Shown here piece after piece: positions 24,560 to 36,199 of a DNA stretch of 64,000 bases. The stretch is from Lithospermum erythrorhizon (taxonomy: Eukaryota; Streptophyta; Magnoliopsida; Boraginales; Boraginaceae). The DNA is taken from positions 372,001 to 436,000 of the forward strand of contig JADFUC010002313.1 of NCBI GenBank assembly GCA_019722365.1, read 5' to 3'. Under the pieces are notes generated by a model. The model did no database searches and had not been told where the DNA came from. It worked only from the letters and a program-made list of their open reading frames with translations. Made by a program: the position numbers and the translations under genes. The first letter of the stretch is position 1. Every line of letters starts with the position of its first letter.

Positions 24560-25870
24560 TGTAGTATTTATGCACCAACTTGATCCTCTGTGTTGACTGG
24601 TATCATCTCGATATCTCCTTGAAGTACCTTCTCCCAGTAGAAATTACAGTGTACATACATGTTTGGTTCGAGCATGAAACCTTTGAGTTCTCATTAGTCT
24701 TACTTTCTTGATAAGTTGTCCACAGTAATGTGACTCCATCTTCAATTGGTTGGTTCGAATCCTCCGCCGGAGTTGAGTCAACCATGCGGCGGCCTCTTGT
24801 GCTGGCTGTGCGCATGCCTCCCACTGCACTGCAGCCAGTTGAAGAGAAAGCGGGCTGGGATTTGTACGCTTTACTACACCATGATATAGTTAATGAGCCA
24901 AGATTGAACATATATCCAGTAGTCGAAAGATGAGTATCATGATCTCCTAATACCCGTTCACTTTTCACTCTACTCCCTTCTCGTAGAAGAGTCCTCAATC
25001 AGTGTTAAGTTTGACATATCTCGGGATCGTCTAAGCGCTTTAAGATGTGGCTTCTGGATTACATGAACACGCTAACTTAATTGCAAATGCTATATCGGGA
25101 GTGCGGAAAAGTTGGATAGTGAGACTACCTACTATCTGCCGTTATATTGTGTATCCTCAGTAACCATCATTGATACACGAAAGTTTGGCCTATTGGGGTA
25201 GAAATGGAAACACACTCTTGCTTTACCCCAAGCGTTGAAGTATATCTCGTATATTTTGTACGACAAAAAGAAATATACCTCTGTCAGTTCTTTCAACTTC
25301 CAATCCTAAGAAGTGTTTCAATTCTCCAAGCTCCTTTATTTGAAATCTAACTGACAGGTTTGCCCTTGTTCGTTGAATCTCATCTTTGTCATCTCCAGTT
25401 ATGAAATCATCCACATATACGAGGACAACTGATAACTTGCATCCTTGAACTTTCACGAACAAGCTCGAATCTGATGAGGCAACATGATAACTACTACGAA
25501 CTAGAAGTGCTTCGCCCAGATTTTCCCGTACCGTACTCTTGGTGTGCCTTGAGCCATATAGTGCCTTAACTGACTTGCACACAAAATTTGGCTTTTCTGA
25601 TTAAATGGGAAATCACAGTTGATCGATATATAATAATAAGATCAAGTTCCCCAGAAAAATGCATTCTTCATCCATACGCCTGATATCACGACTTACTTCT
25701 TTGAGAGATAGTAAGACCTGACTGTGGTAATCTTTGCCAGATTTGAATGTCTCGTCATAGTCATTTCCATAATCTGAGAGGACCCCGAGCAAACTAGTCG
25801 GCCTTGTATCTCTCTCGATCATTACCGGGGCGAATCTTTAACTTGTAAAACCCATTTATGAGAGATATGG
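24560..25870 (-). pseudogene. Copia RNase H and reverse transcriptase remnants
   Basis: The RNase H remnant (about 24560..25000) keeps [19 protein letters not shown] and HARTKHV in two frames. The reverse transcriptase remnant (25223..25590) keeps [19 protein letters not shown] (active-site YVDD), [18 protein letters not shown] and KALYGSRH. Frameshifts and deletions separate the pieces, and no full-length enzyme can be encoded. Confidence 0.85.
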
Positions 25871-26399
25871 GTTCTTACACTTCGGAGTTTGGCACGGAAT
25901 TCAGAAGTTTGATTTTGTTTTAGTGCCAAAATCTCTTCCTCCATGGCTTTCCTCTACTCTGGACTCTTTAAAACTTCTTCAAAGGTAGTTGGCTCCTTGA
26001 CCTCAACATTATGTACTTCGGATTTGACATCCTATGCCTAGTATACCTTCTCAAGCGAGGTGTGTGGTATTTTCGGCCAGACCTTTTAGTATTGGTTTTG
26101 CGCTTTCTTACGGTGTTTCATGAATTTACATTTTCCAGGACTTAACTTTACTTGGGTGAACATCAAACTCTTTGTGATTGTGCATTTGTTGGAGACTTTG
26201 GTTCTCCGATTACACTTTGGTTTACCGTCGTCTTGTGAGGAATCTAGCTTCAACTGAAGCTTTTCTTGAGCTTCTTGGGTATACGGTGATGCCCTTGTTG
26301 CTAAATCATGATGATAGGTCATCGAATACAACATTCCGTGAGACATACATTTTATTTGTATTGGGATCCGCGAGCATCTCAACTTTTCTTACATTCGTT

Positions 26400-27010
26400 G
26401 TATCCACTTAAGATCTGACATATAGCCTTCTTGTCAAACTTACTCCGATGTTCATCAACTATAAACACATATGCTTTTATACATCCAAATACCCAGTAAT
26501 TGGCCAGATGGTTTGACATTCTTCAACTTCTCAAATGGTAAGTGAAATCCGAAATGCAATTTGTGGTAGGCTATTAGTGATATAGACTACCGTATTCATG
26601 CATTCTCTCAAAATCTTGAATTCATATTCTTGGCATGGAGAAGACTTCTACATGTCTCTGCTAGATGACGATTCTTCCTCTCAACAACTCCGTTGCATTG
26701 TAGATATTTACTGCGATGAGTTGCCTCACGGATGTACTCGGCTAAATAGATGTTAAACTCATTTGAAATGTACTCTCCTCCATTATCGATGCGAACATAT
26801 GATCTTAGCCGAACTCACGCCACCATCTATTTGAATTCCTTGAATTTTTCAAAAGCCTCGCTTTTGTCCTTCAAGAAATACGCCCACACGAACCTTGAGT
26901 AGTCATCAATAAATATTATCATGTTGTTTCGATAGCTGACAGCAGTTGCCATGACAATGCCTGTATTCGTCTTCATGTCATGGATAATTCTTTTCATCAC
27001 AGTGCATGAA
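26400..27010 (-). pseudogene. Copia integrase remnant
   Basis: Minus-strand conceptual reading gives the copia integrase signature RKNRHLAETCRSLLHAKN near 26630..26690. Further right (26830..26930) come codons matching the integrase core around YSRFVWAYFLKDKSE. Multiple stops. Belongs to copia element 1. Confidence 0.7.
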
Positions 27011-27289
27011 ATATTGTTTTACGGATCTAGTTTAGAAATCTCATCACATAGAATTTCACCGAAATATTGACTAATGACATTCCCTGGAGATGGACAAAAG
27101 CTCATTTTTGAGAGCCTTTGTAACCATATAATTTTCTTTGCAAAAATTGCTGTCAAAGTATCCTACGCTTCCTTAGGCGTCAGCATCTTTGATTCGTTTG
27201 TAAAACTCGTTTCTACAACCCTTTGATAAGAGCATGCATGGCTTTACCGGCCTTTAACTTTCCATTCTTTCTGACGTCGGGGTTTGCGT

Positions 27290-27473
27290 TGCCTTTTGAG
27301 TGTTACACCTAATGCATGTGATGTTGGTGTTGATGTGTTGTGGTGTTGTTGTTGTTTTGAGTTCATAATGATATCCCATAAATCACATGCGAGCCGAGGT
27401 AAAATCGTCTGGTACTCCGTGACCCATAATTGCTGTTGTTGAGCTTTTCAGTGGATGTAGTCAAATCAGCCAT
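27290..27473 (-). pseudogene. Copia gag start, frameshifted
   Basis: ATG at 27473 opens MADLTTSTEKLNNSNYG, the usual copia gag N-terminus, then loses frame after about 17 codons. It lies about 230 nt inside the primer site, at the expected place. Confidence 0.7.
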
Positions 27474-27702
27474 GATTTTACAATTACTTCACCAACACTT
27501 GAGGTTTTCTATTCACGTGAATACTAATCGTGAAGTAATATTATGGTAACCTATTGAAGTACAATTGTACCTTTAGGTAGCTGGAAAGATATGGTAATGC
27601 TAGCAAAACTCTTAAATATCAAATCTTTTTTAGCGAACTTACCTAGACATGTGAGTGTGACAAATATGATTATAAAATAACTAATACTCGAAAAACTAAC
27701 CA

Positions 27703-27718
27703 CGAACACGTGATACCA
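27703..27718 (-). other. Primer binding site of copia element 1 (tRNA-iMet type)
   Basis: On the minus strand TGGTATCACGTGTTCG follows the 5' LTR by a few bases. The first 8 nt match the complement of the initiator-Met tRNA 3' end used by most plant copia elements. This fixes the element's orientation. Confidence 0.8.
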
Positions 27719-27720
27719 AT

Positions 27721-28138
27721 TATTTGAGAATCGATGGTAAAAAATATAGTTGATATATAAAAATATCTGGCAAATAAAATAACCTCAACTTGTGGATCGA
27801 AATAACGCTTCTAATATTTCACAACTCAAAAGCAATAACTTATTTATTTAAATATTTCAGCATCTTCTTTTCTTAAGCATTTAACTTTCTTGGCTGGCAC
27901 TAACGAAAACAGTGTTTTTAACTTTTGCTTGGTAGTTTGAATGACGTCTGAAACACCTCTATTTATACTACAATTTCCGACAACTATTACACTTAATGCA
28001 TGGTGAATTTCTCAACATCTAAACTTAGTAGTAGACATTTAATTATAGGATTATGTCTATTATTTGTTGATGATGTCTTTTTGATGATGTATTGCTTACT
28101 TCAACCTTCTAGAAAATTGACAATGGATATTTAATACA
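27721..28138 (-). repeat. 5' LTR of copia element 1
   Basis: Partner of the LTR at 24060..24472. It shares ATATAGTTGATATATAAAAATAT near the left end, CACCTCTATTTATACT centrally and TTGACAATGGAT near the right end, with many substitutions and small indels, including an extra TTTTTGATGATG-type duplication near 28070..28090. Confidence 0.8.
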
Positions 28139-28658
28139 TTAGTCATAAATCTAGCCCATTTTTCAATTAATGGGAACAATTTAATATACCCTTAAACATT
28201 AAGAGTATATATGACTTCACTCGAATGTTGTTATTATTTCGGATCGAACGGAATGCGGACAACTTCGACCGGTTAATATATTATTAGTCGAATAATTAAA
28301 TTGATAAAACACACTATCTTAGTGTAAAAGTGAATCGAAATTAATAAATAGATGAAGTGTCGTTATCAATAATTAAGGTGTGAAAATCATCATTGCTTAT
28401 TGTAAACTACAACAAACTTCTACAAGGACAACAACAATCAATAAAGAAAATTCCCTGGACAAACATCTTACCGTAACACTTAATCAACCAAACCTTTACA
28501 ATCAATAAACTATCGAAAAGTTTCCCACCCCATCTTGAAATTTTTGCATCTTTGACAATTGGACGTTACAAGATACAAATCCAAACTTACAAATCGAAAA
28601 GGACAAAAAAATAAAAGACTAATGCAAAGCTTGAAAAGATACAAGAAATGTGATCTAT
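28139..28658. other. Spacer and 3'UTR of the CYP716 gene
   Basis: AT-rich, with no ORF. The last ~200 nt before the CYP716 stop are probably its 3'UTR on minus. Confidence 0.5.
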
Positions 28659-31600
28659 TTAACATGGTTTATGAGGGAATAGGCGAACGGGCAACCCTTT
28701 AGCTGGAACAGTCATAGGATTAACCACAATTTTCTCATCAGGGATTATTTTTTCCCATTTAAACCTCTTCACCAAATGATGCATGAAAACTAGTATTTCC
28801 AATCTAGCATATTCTTTGCCAGGACACATCCTTGGACCTCCACCAAAAGGGACAAATGTGTATGGAGCCGGTCCAGATCCTTCGTATCGTGTCGGGTCGA
28901 ACTTTTTGGGATCCGGAAAACAATCCGGGTCCTTGTGTGTTGAATTAGCACTCCAATACAACTGCATAGGACACACAATGATAGAGTTGCAACTTGCAAG
29001 TTAATACAATAATGGCTTGATAAGACCAATATAAATAGTAATGCTCGTATTCATATGTAGCCGACTATATAACATGTTGTTTGAATGACTCAGTTGACTT
29101 TAATTTCTTGATAAATAAAATTCAAATTTGATTAATTTTCTAATCAATTTAAGAAATAATTTAACATAATGAGAATTATATCATCAAATATTATTTTCAA
29201 AATATATTTTAACATAAAAACTAACTAACAATAATTTAGAAAGAATGTGGATTTACCTTCCAACCCTTCGGGATGGAGAAACCATTGTAAGTAAAGTCAG
29301 TCATGGCTTCCCTAAAAGCACCCTGGAGTGGAGGTGCAAGCCTCAGAACTTCACAAGCAACATTCCATGAATACTTCATCTTTTGAATATCGTCCCACTT
29401 CAACAATTCCCCTGGACCTTTCGAATTCGCAATTTCCATTTGCTCTGATATATATCATCATAAAACACATAGTTTGTTAGTTTCATCATAACCAATTTGC
29501 ATTTGAAAAACACATTTATATATCTTCCATTTTAAAAATAACTAGAAAAAAACATGTTTCTATTTTATAACATATAAACAAAATTATGTTTGACAATAAT
29601 TAAATGTTTTGTATTTATTTTATTTCTCTTTTAATTCTGGTGTTTCCAAAATATCAAAATATGTTTACTTTCTAAATTTGTCACGTAACTTGCACACGAC
29701 ATTTTATGAAAGATATTTGTCAAACTACCCTACCCCTTCCCCCACATCATCCTATCACCTTCGTCACAACATCATCCACTCAATTCATCACTGTAACTCC
29801 GCAAGCACTCTACCACCACAAAACACGGACAAGCTACCCCCCTCCTAGATAGGGGCAGTCGATTAATCTCTTCTGAGAGCTAATCAAAGATTGAATATTA
29901 AATATACAAAAATGACCCCTACCCTAATAACAACAATTGATTAGTCTCTTGTTTAAGTTGCTTTTTTAACCATGACGTACGAAAACTACCCCTACCCCCA
30001 CTCTGCCTTTTTCATTATTGGACTAATATTAAACTTTTTGGGTGGTGGGGCTTGTTTAGTAAAATTGATGCTTCTTGAAGAGATGGTGGTTGTCGAAGAT
30101 GTTTGGAGAAGGTCAACTATGATGAGTTTCAAGCTTTGGAGAAGTTAAATTGATGAGTTCCAAAAATATCCTTAAAAAATATAATGTGTAAGTCACATTA
30201 CACAGTTAACGATCAATTAATATATTTTTTGATAGAAGTATTAAGTATGACATTTTTTAAATGAAAGTTGATCATTAGCCTTGACTTTTGAAAGCATTGA
30301 TGATGAATTAGTAATATTATTGTAAATATAGGTAATTATTCACCTTTAACCTTAATTATTTTTTATTTCAATTTTATTCATGACTCAAATCTACTTTTTG
30401 TTATTTTAGTGACTTTTTATATTCTGAAATGAAATGTAATAAATTTAATAAATAAATAAGAGTGGAAAATCGTTAGTGGTAAAATAAAAAGAAGAAAAAA
30501 GTGGACACTACAAACATGAATAATAAGCATTGAAGTTTTTGTAACTGAAGAGACGTGCCCGTCGACTCTGATAATGAAGGCAGGGGAGGAGGATAGGTAA
30601 ACAACTTGTGTGTTTTTTAACGTACATGAGCCAGGTTTATTTGTAAAAACTGTTCTAATTTATGAAATGTTGCATTTCATATATCATGTCTATGAATTAT
30701 GATTAAATGAAATTGATGCACCAAACATGACAAAGTTCTTTAATGGGCCTAATAATACCCCAACTTCTAGATCATATTTTTCTATATTAGATAATTTGTT
30801 TTTATTAGTACTAGTAAAAAGTAAGTGATGTATTATGAATATGATCCAAATAATTAATTAGAAAGACATAGCAAAATCTTACATACCTTTATAAACTCCC
30901 TCATAAATCTCAGGAAGTTCTGCAAGATACTTAACAATGAAAGCACATGCAGAGCTAGCTGTATCATGACCTCCAATCAACAACCCCAAAATTTTATCAG
31001 CAATATCCATTTCATTCATAAACTTCCCATCTTCATCACTTGTTAACATCATATGTGACAATATATCTTGTGAAGCTGAGGCTTTTCCATCTCCCAAATC
31101 TATCTTCCTCTGCTTAATTATCTTCACAAGCTCTTGTCTAATGAAATTTGAGGCCTTAATTGCTCGTCGAAAAGGCGTTCCGGGTAGTTCTATAGGCACA
31201 GAGATTATCCCTGCAGCTATTTCATTGAAAGGGTCAGCAAATTTTGCAACATGGGTTGGATCTTCAACACTCACAAATAGCCTACAAGCTAGCCAAAAAG
31301 TGTAACGTTTTGTTAGAGGAAAAACAAGAACTTCATCCTTGTTTTCCCAATCCGAGGAGAAATGTCTTTGTGCTATAGAATCCATGATGCCTATATAACG
31401 TTGGAGGGCTTCAGGTTTGAAAAAATATGGAAGCATTTTCCTCATTTTGATTGCTTCTTCTTTTGATGAAGTTTGTGTTGATGAGGGGAAAACTTTGTCG
31501 ACTGATTTTGGCCACCATGCTTGCACGAGTTTGTTTTCATTGGAAAACAAGAATCTATTTTGTGCTGCCCCGCAAAAGACTATAACGTTTTCCATAAAAA

Positions 31601-31853
31601 GATGTGTCCTAAAAACATTTGATGAGTACTTTTTTATTCGATCAAATATGAATTTTTCAGGGTATCCGTGCCAGCCCGTTGATAAGAACACGTAGCTCTC
31701 CCCGATTAATGGCCACCCGAATTTTCCAGGTGGCCGGGTCGTTGAAGTTTTATCACTATTACTTTTGAACAAGAGACTAAGAAGGTGGAGGGAGAGAATC
31801 ACAATAAATACAAAGAAGCAAAGAAAAGAGAGATAGGAAAAGTACTCTTCCAT
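28659..31853 (-). CDS. Cytochrome P450, CYP716 family (triterpenoid oxidase)
   Basis: CYP716 enzymes are ER-anchored monooxygenases that oxidise triterpene scaffolds; many CYP716A members are beta-amyrin/lupeol C-28 oxidases. Three exons join in phase, 30887..31853, 29257..29444 and 28659..28961: 1458 nt, 485 residues, a full-length P450. The N-terminus has a hydrophobic anchor (about residues 8-30), then the proline hinge [15 protein letters not shown]-helix [11 protein letters not shown]; ExxR as EVLR at 354-357; the PERF region is FDPTRY; heme loop [16 protein letters not shown] with Cys431. The two-intron layout and [13 protein letters not shown] are CYP716 traits. Start is the ATG at 31853, the only one preceding the anchor. 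No oxidosqualene cyclase or glycosyltransferase lies nearby, so this window shows no pathway cluster. Exact substrate cannot be read from sequence. Confidence 0.93.
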
Positions 31854-31946
31854 ATCTGAAGGGAGTTAATGGTAACAATAGGGGACCTTTGAGTAGGGTT
31901 TGTTTTTGGAAACGGTTTAGTGAGTTAGTTTTACCTATTAGTCGCT

Positions 31947-31955
31947 TATTTATAG
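31947..31955 (-). promoter_or_regulatory. Putative TATA box of CYP716 gene
   Basis: On the minus strand CTATAAATA lies 94 nt upstream of the CYP716 start codon, leaving room for a 60-65-nt 5'UTR. Position and match are good, but no transcription data support it. Confidence 0.6.
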
Positions 31956-32649
31956 GCACATGAATCGTATGAGGTTTATGTACTGAGGTTTGTTAATTGC
32001 TCATTTGATGTTTGAGTTCTTGTTTAGTGGAAGTTAGGCATAAATTACAAAAGTTTATTGATTTAATCCATGCTAAAGTCAACAAATTAATGGCCGGCAT
32101 GCACATAACAAAGAGAAAAAACGAGAAGTCAAAATCAGTGAAAAGGGCACTTTGTATTTTTAATATACTGGTTGAAAAAAGATAAGTGTGAAACAAGACT
32201 AGTTCGTTGACTATTATGCCCAACGTATTAAGTCTTAGTAGATTCTTAAGGGAAATTTAGGGTAAAGATCAACTACTAAGAAAGCCAAGTGGATGGTTTT
32301 GAATATTGGCCTGGGTTGCTAATATACCACTAATAATGAGGAGCTTAGACTGAGTATTAACTTAATTTTTGTTTGATATTCTCATTGGGGCTTTGTGAGC
32401 TCATATTGCAGGATGGTGTGGGAATACATATATCACTTCTAAGTCGTTCAAGTTGATAGATGAAGTAAAACTTCTATATATATATAGACATTTGTCTATA
32501 TAAAGTACATTTTGCATTATCTAATTTATTAATTGATATGTTATGCATGTTAATTGGGATATATGGTCTACTATATTATTGCAAGACTAATTACTTTGTA
32601 GTGCAAACATAGAGGTAACTTACCCTTGCAGGGGTAAAGGCCATTAGCC

Positions 32650-32834
32650 GTGTAGATATTTCAATTCATACCATACTCCTCAAACACAAATTTATTTTCA
32701 AAAATTTAGATCATGCATGTTGGAAATACAGTGCTTACCCTTACTACAATGAGAGTTTGAAACATGCATGATCTAAATTTTTGAAAAATAAATTTGTGTT
32801 GAAAGTATAATATATATGAATGAAATATCTACAC
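32650..32834. repeat. Long imperfect inverted repeat (72/74-bp arms, 39-nt loop)
   Basis: The arms at 32650..32721 and 32761..32834 are complementary. The inner part is nearly perfect (AACATGCATGATCTAAATTT on one side), and the outer ends are GTGTAGATATTTCA and TGAAATATCTACAC. The unit looks like a small MITE or a precursor-like hairpin. No TA or other target duplication was identified. Confidence 0.85.
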
Positions 32835-33432
32835 GACTCTTTAACTCCCATCTCAAATTTAGGTAGTGTTACTTGTTGCTTTTCATTTATTATAATTAGT
32901 GGAGTAACTAGGGGAGGCATAAGGAAGCGATCGTTCATAGAATTTGATATATTTTATTATTAAAAAAATAAAATTTTTCTGAATTCGTTATTCGAAATTA
33001 AGTTGTTCGCCCCCTAAATTTTTGTATATTTTTCTTCATTTATATAATATAGTTACTTTCCCCTATATAAAATTTCTAATTCCGCCACTGATTTCAATAT
33101 ATTTAATATTTGACGGTCGAAAACACTCCCACATAAATGAGGATGAAGTGAGTATTGACGATTAAATACAATATTGTAGTAATAAAACATTTCACCTCTA
33201 ACTAAAATGTTAACCATTTAAGTCATCACATGTCAAAAGAATGGAAATAACTATTTATTTTTGTATCAATAACAATCAAAAACAAAAAGGACAAAAGAAA
33301 TGAATCGTCACATGTTTGGTGTAGAAGGCAATTACATCAGCTTATGTTTGGAAGGGTCATATTAACCCAATTGGTATTTACTTTCGTTATATTTTTCATT
33401 AAATCATGACTCCCCGAACACGTATTGTACAT

Positions 33433-33459
33433 GTGACATTAAAATATTTTTAATGTCAC
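33433..33459. repeat. Perfect 12-bp-arm palindrome
   Basis: GTGACATTAAAA, a 3-nt centre, then its exact complement. Could fold as a cruciform; no neighbouring gene makes a terminator likely. Confidence 0.85.
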
Positions 33460-35459
33460 GTACTATCTGATGCCCTCAGTACTATGAAGACTTTCATCTT
33501 TTTTAAAGAATGAGGCAAATTTCGATGATAATCCCAAGCTTGTTTTAGTGTCACGTAAATAGCGTAGCTTGAAATTCGTGATTTAACGAAAATATAACGA
33601 AAATGCCGAATTAGGTTAATATTTAAAACATAAGTGATGAAGTAGGATCCTTTCAAACATAAGTAATAAAATGGTTACTTGCTTTTTGAAAAATAGGTGA
33701 TGATTCATGACTTTTTTGCGGTGGAGTAGTACTGTTTTGCTTTCATACTTCAATAAAATAATTCCAATGGACGAAAATTTTAAATGTTCATCAGCTTGGA
33801 TTTTGATTGGCTTAGAATTTCCAATCCAATTGAGATTAAATCAACTAATTACGTTTATCCACAAAAGGCTGTCGCGGAGTTTCGCCATCACGTGCGCGTT
33901 TCCCAACGCTAATTCAAGCAACAAATGATTCTTAAGCAAATTGCCCAAGTGGTAATACACCACAACACTATTTGCAACCTATATACACCCAAATAGTTTT
34001 TGTAGCGATAATTTTCTGCTTAATAAAACTTTACAATTATTACAACTTGCATATAGAGAAAAAGCGAAATAGTCGTTTTAAATGCTCAAGAAATCAACAC
34101 ATGTGTATAACAGCCCAGATTTTAAAAACACGTTTACCTTTTTGTTTTTTCATGAAACACATTTATACGTTCAATACCCAATCTTTGGACGTTTTCCCCC
34201 CTAAATGGTGAATTCTTGATTTTTTAAGTTTGAAATAAATAAAGTCCTAATAAAAACGTTCATAAGTTCTTGTTTACTGCAATGGACCATTACTTAGTGG
34301 TCTGTATTCTCATAATAAGATTATGTATTTATGTTCTCTTGGAATGGCTCTATTTACAAAAATCAGAACACTGAAATGCTAACAAATATATTAAAATATA
34401 ATATTTCAACATATTTTACTATTAATAAAAATATTAATACGATAATTTTGCTTTGAATAAAAGTCTTGTGTATCAATTACGAACTTAAAAGTAGTTGTCG
34501 ATTAAAGAAGACAGTAAAAACAGTCAATATGACGACATGTAATAATAAATTAATACTGGTACTCCGTAATGAACATACAAAATGAACCTGTAACAAGCCT
34601 ACTTGGCCAGTTGCCCGGGGAGCTACAAAGCCTACAAATCTACAACTACAATTCTACAAACAAAAACATTTGGTAATGTTTGGACTGGACTTGAAGTGGA
34701 CCGAATTGAAAATTCGGTTATGAATTTATGATCGCAACTGACAAGTGATGATACAAAATTAGTACATATTAACATATATACAATTAAATAAGGGGAGATA
34801 TATATCAATTGACACATAAATTACTCGTCATTAAATAACTAATTAGATAAAACAATCTAATAAGTAGTACCACTCGAAATCTCTACTAAAAATAAAATAG
34901 CAGAATTTGATATTTTAGATAACAATAAATAGAAAAATAAATGGAAAGGGTGAACAACATGCCAATCACCCTAGATAGTGGTGTTGAGGAAGAATGAGAT
35001 GTTATATTTTTTAGATGAAAAAATAATTTTTTTGGGAGAGAGATGTGTTGGAGCATGCATAATAAAATTTGAATTTATTTTATCACTCCTTTGATTTCAT
35101 GAAAATTGTCTAATTTGAATTTTGATGATCGATTTTATAAAATTGTAAACTCTATTATTTATATATGCTGATTAATATTTTATGACAATATATCAAATGA
35201 TAGTCTTATTAATTTATTTACAATTGATATACTAACTTTGATTTTAACTATTGTGATTAGGGTTGCTTTCGGATTAAATAAAATAAATATTTTTCGAACT
35301 ATTCAAATTCGATTTCAACAAACCATTAATCTGGTTCGTGACTTAACGAATTGGAATCGAATTCGAATAACTTTATAAGTATGAGATTTCATTTCTTTTT
35401 GAATATGAATGATTGGATTTTGCTGGGAACAACAGGCTTCGCGTGAATTGTTTTTATTT

Positions 35460-36150
35460 TTTATGAACTTAAATGAGGCCCTTATCCAAGGAAAATCTAT
35501 GTCACTTTAATCTTGTTTGTTAGAATAAATACTCATCACTATTTTTCGAGTCTTACGGAGGTGTGGAGTTGATCATTGCATTATTTGGGAGATGCGGAAT
35601 TTTCGTCTTTTGATTAAATATAACTGGCGATTGAGGTCCGAGTTTAGCGAGGTGTGGGTTCCAGATCGCCGGTGCGGACCGCTTCCTTTAGCCCCAAGGT
35701 CTCGGGATGCACGGTGGATGTGATTCAGGGTAGTTGTGGATGTGCGACTCGCTTGCCCGAGTGGTTACTTCTATAAGTGATGTGCCTCTTGCTCATGCTC
35801 ATAGTGTGAAACCGGGAGGTTAGGGTAAGCCCAAATACGGCAAAGTCGATCGTAGCCACTCCGATGCCTAAGTTAGTTTCGGGTGTTTTGAAAGCTATTG
35901 AACAGTAGAGTTATTTAGTTTAGCATTACCTCCAAATGAAGGCATATGATGGGTATTTATAGGAAATATTTGGGAGTCTAGGCCTCTTAGGATGTAGACA
36001 GAAGTGTCGCGTCACCAGAAGCTGATTTGACTTTCTGTCGGCAGAGGCTTTGTCAGCTGGGTCTTATATAATATGTAATTAGTCCGTTATGGCACAATTG
36101 AAATCAATCATATGATTTGCCACTTTTAATCTCCAAAATTACAGCAACCA
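35460..36150 (-). mobile_element. Left LTR-like end of a gypsy element
   Basis: Noticeably more GC-rich than its surroundings and without ORFs. It contains AATTAGTCCGTTATGGC (near 36080), which recurs as CATTAGTCCATTATGGCC near 48785, in the same orientation, at the far side of the nested complex, as two LTRs should. A TATA-like GTATTTATAGG (35952..35962) faces right, towards the accessory ORF. Boundaries are not resolved. Confidence 0.45.
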
Positions 36151-36199
36151 TTTTTCAAATGGTAGTGATTTGAAAGAGTTCTGATTCCTCACCAGCCAT

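Larger units (their letters stand above)
24060..28138 (-). mobile_element. Decayed Ty1/copia LTR retrotransposon (element 1)
   Basis: A copia element read on minus, flanked by two related ~415-bp LTRs. Order from the 5' LTR leftwards: tRNA primer site, gag, integrase, reverse transcriptase, RNase H, polypurine tract, 3' LTR. About 4.1 kb in total, shorter than typical 5-kb elements, so internal deletions are likely. All coding parts are broken by stops and frameshifts. The LTRs differ at many positions, so this is an old insertion. No clean 5-bp target-site duplication is visible (left flank CATAA, right flank TTAGT). Confidence 0.9.
31960..35450. other. Gene-free AT-rich region
   Basis: About 3.5 kb without a credible gene. 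It holds the CYP716 upstream region at the left end, the long hairpin at 32650..32834 and a small perfect palindrome at 33433..33459. The remaining small open frames lack any coding signature. Confidence 0.55.

Noticed and set aside
24730..24933. Plus-strand ORF inside copia element 1
   Set aside because: It is antisense to the RNase H remnant.
31417..31695. 92-codon plus-strand ORF
   Set aside because: It is a shadow of CYP716 exon 1 on the other strand.
28659..31853. CYP716 as part of a triterpene biosynthetic gene cluster
   Set aside because: No oxidosqualene cyclase, glycosyltransferase, acyltransferase or second P450 is present in the 64 kb.
33433..33459. Transcription terminator hairpin
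   Set aside because: No gene ends nearby, and such intrinsic terminators are not used by plant Pol II.
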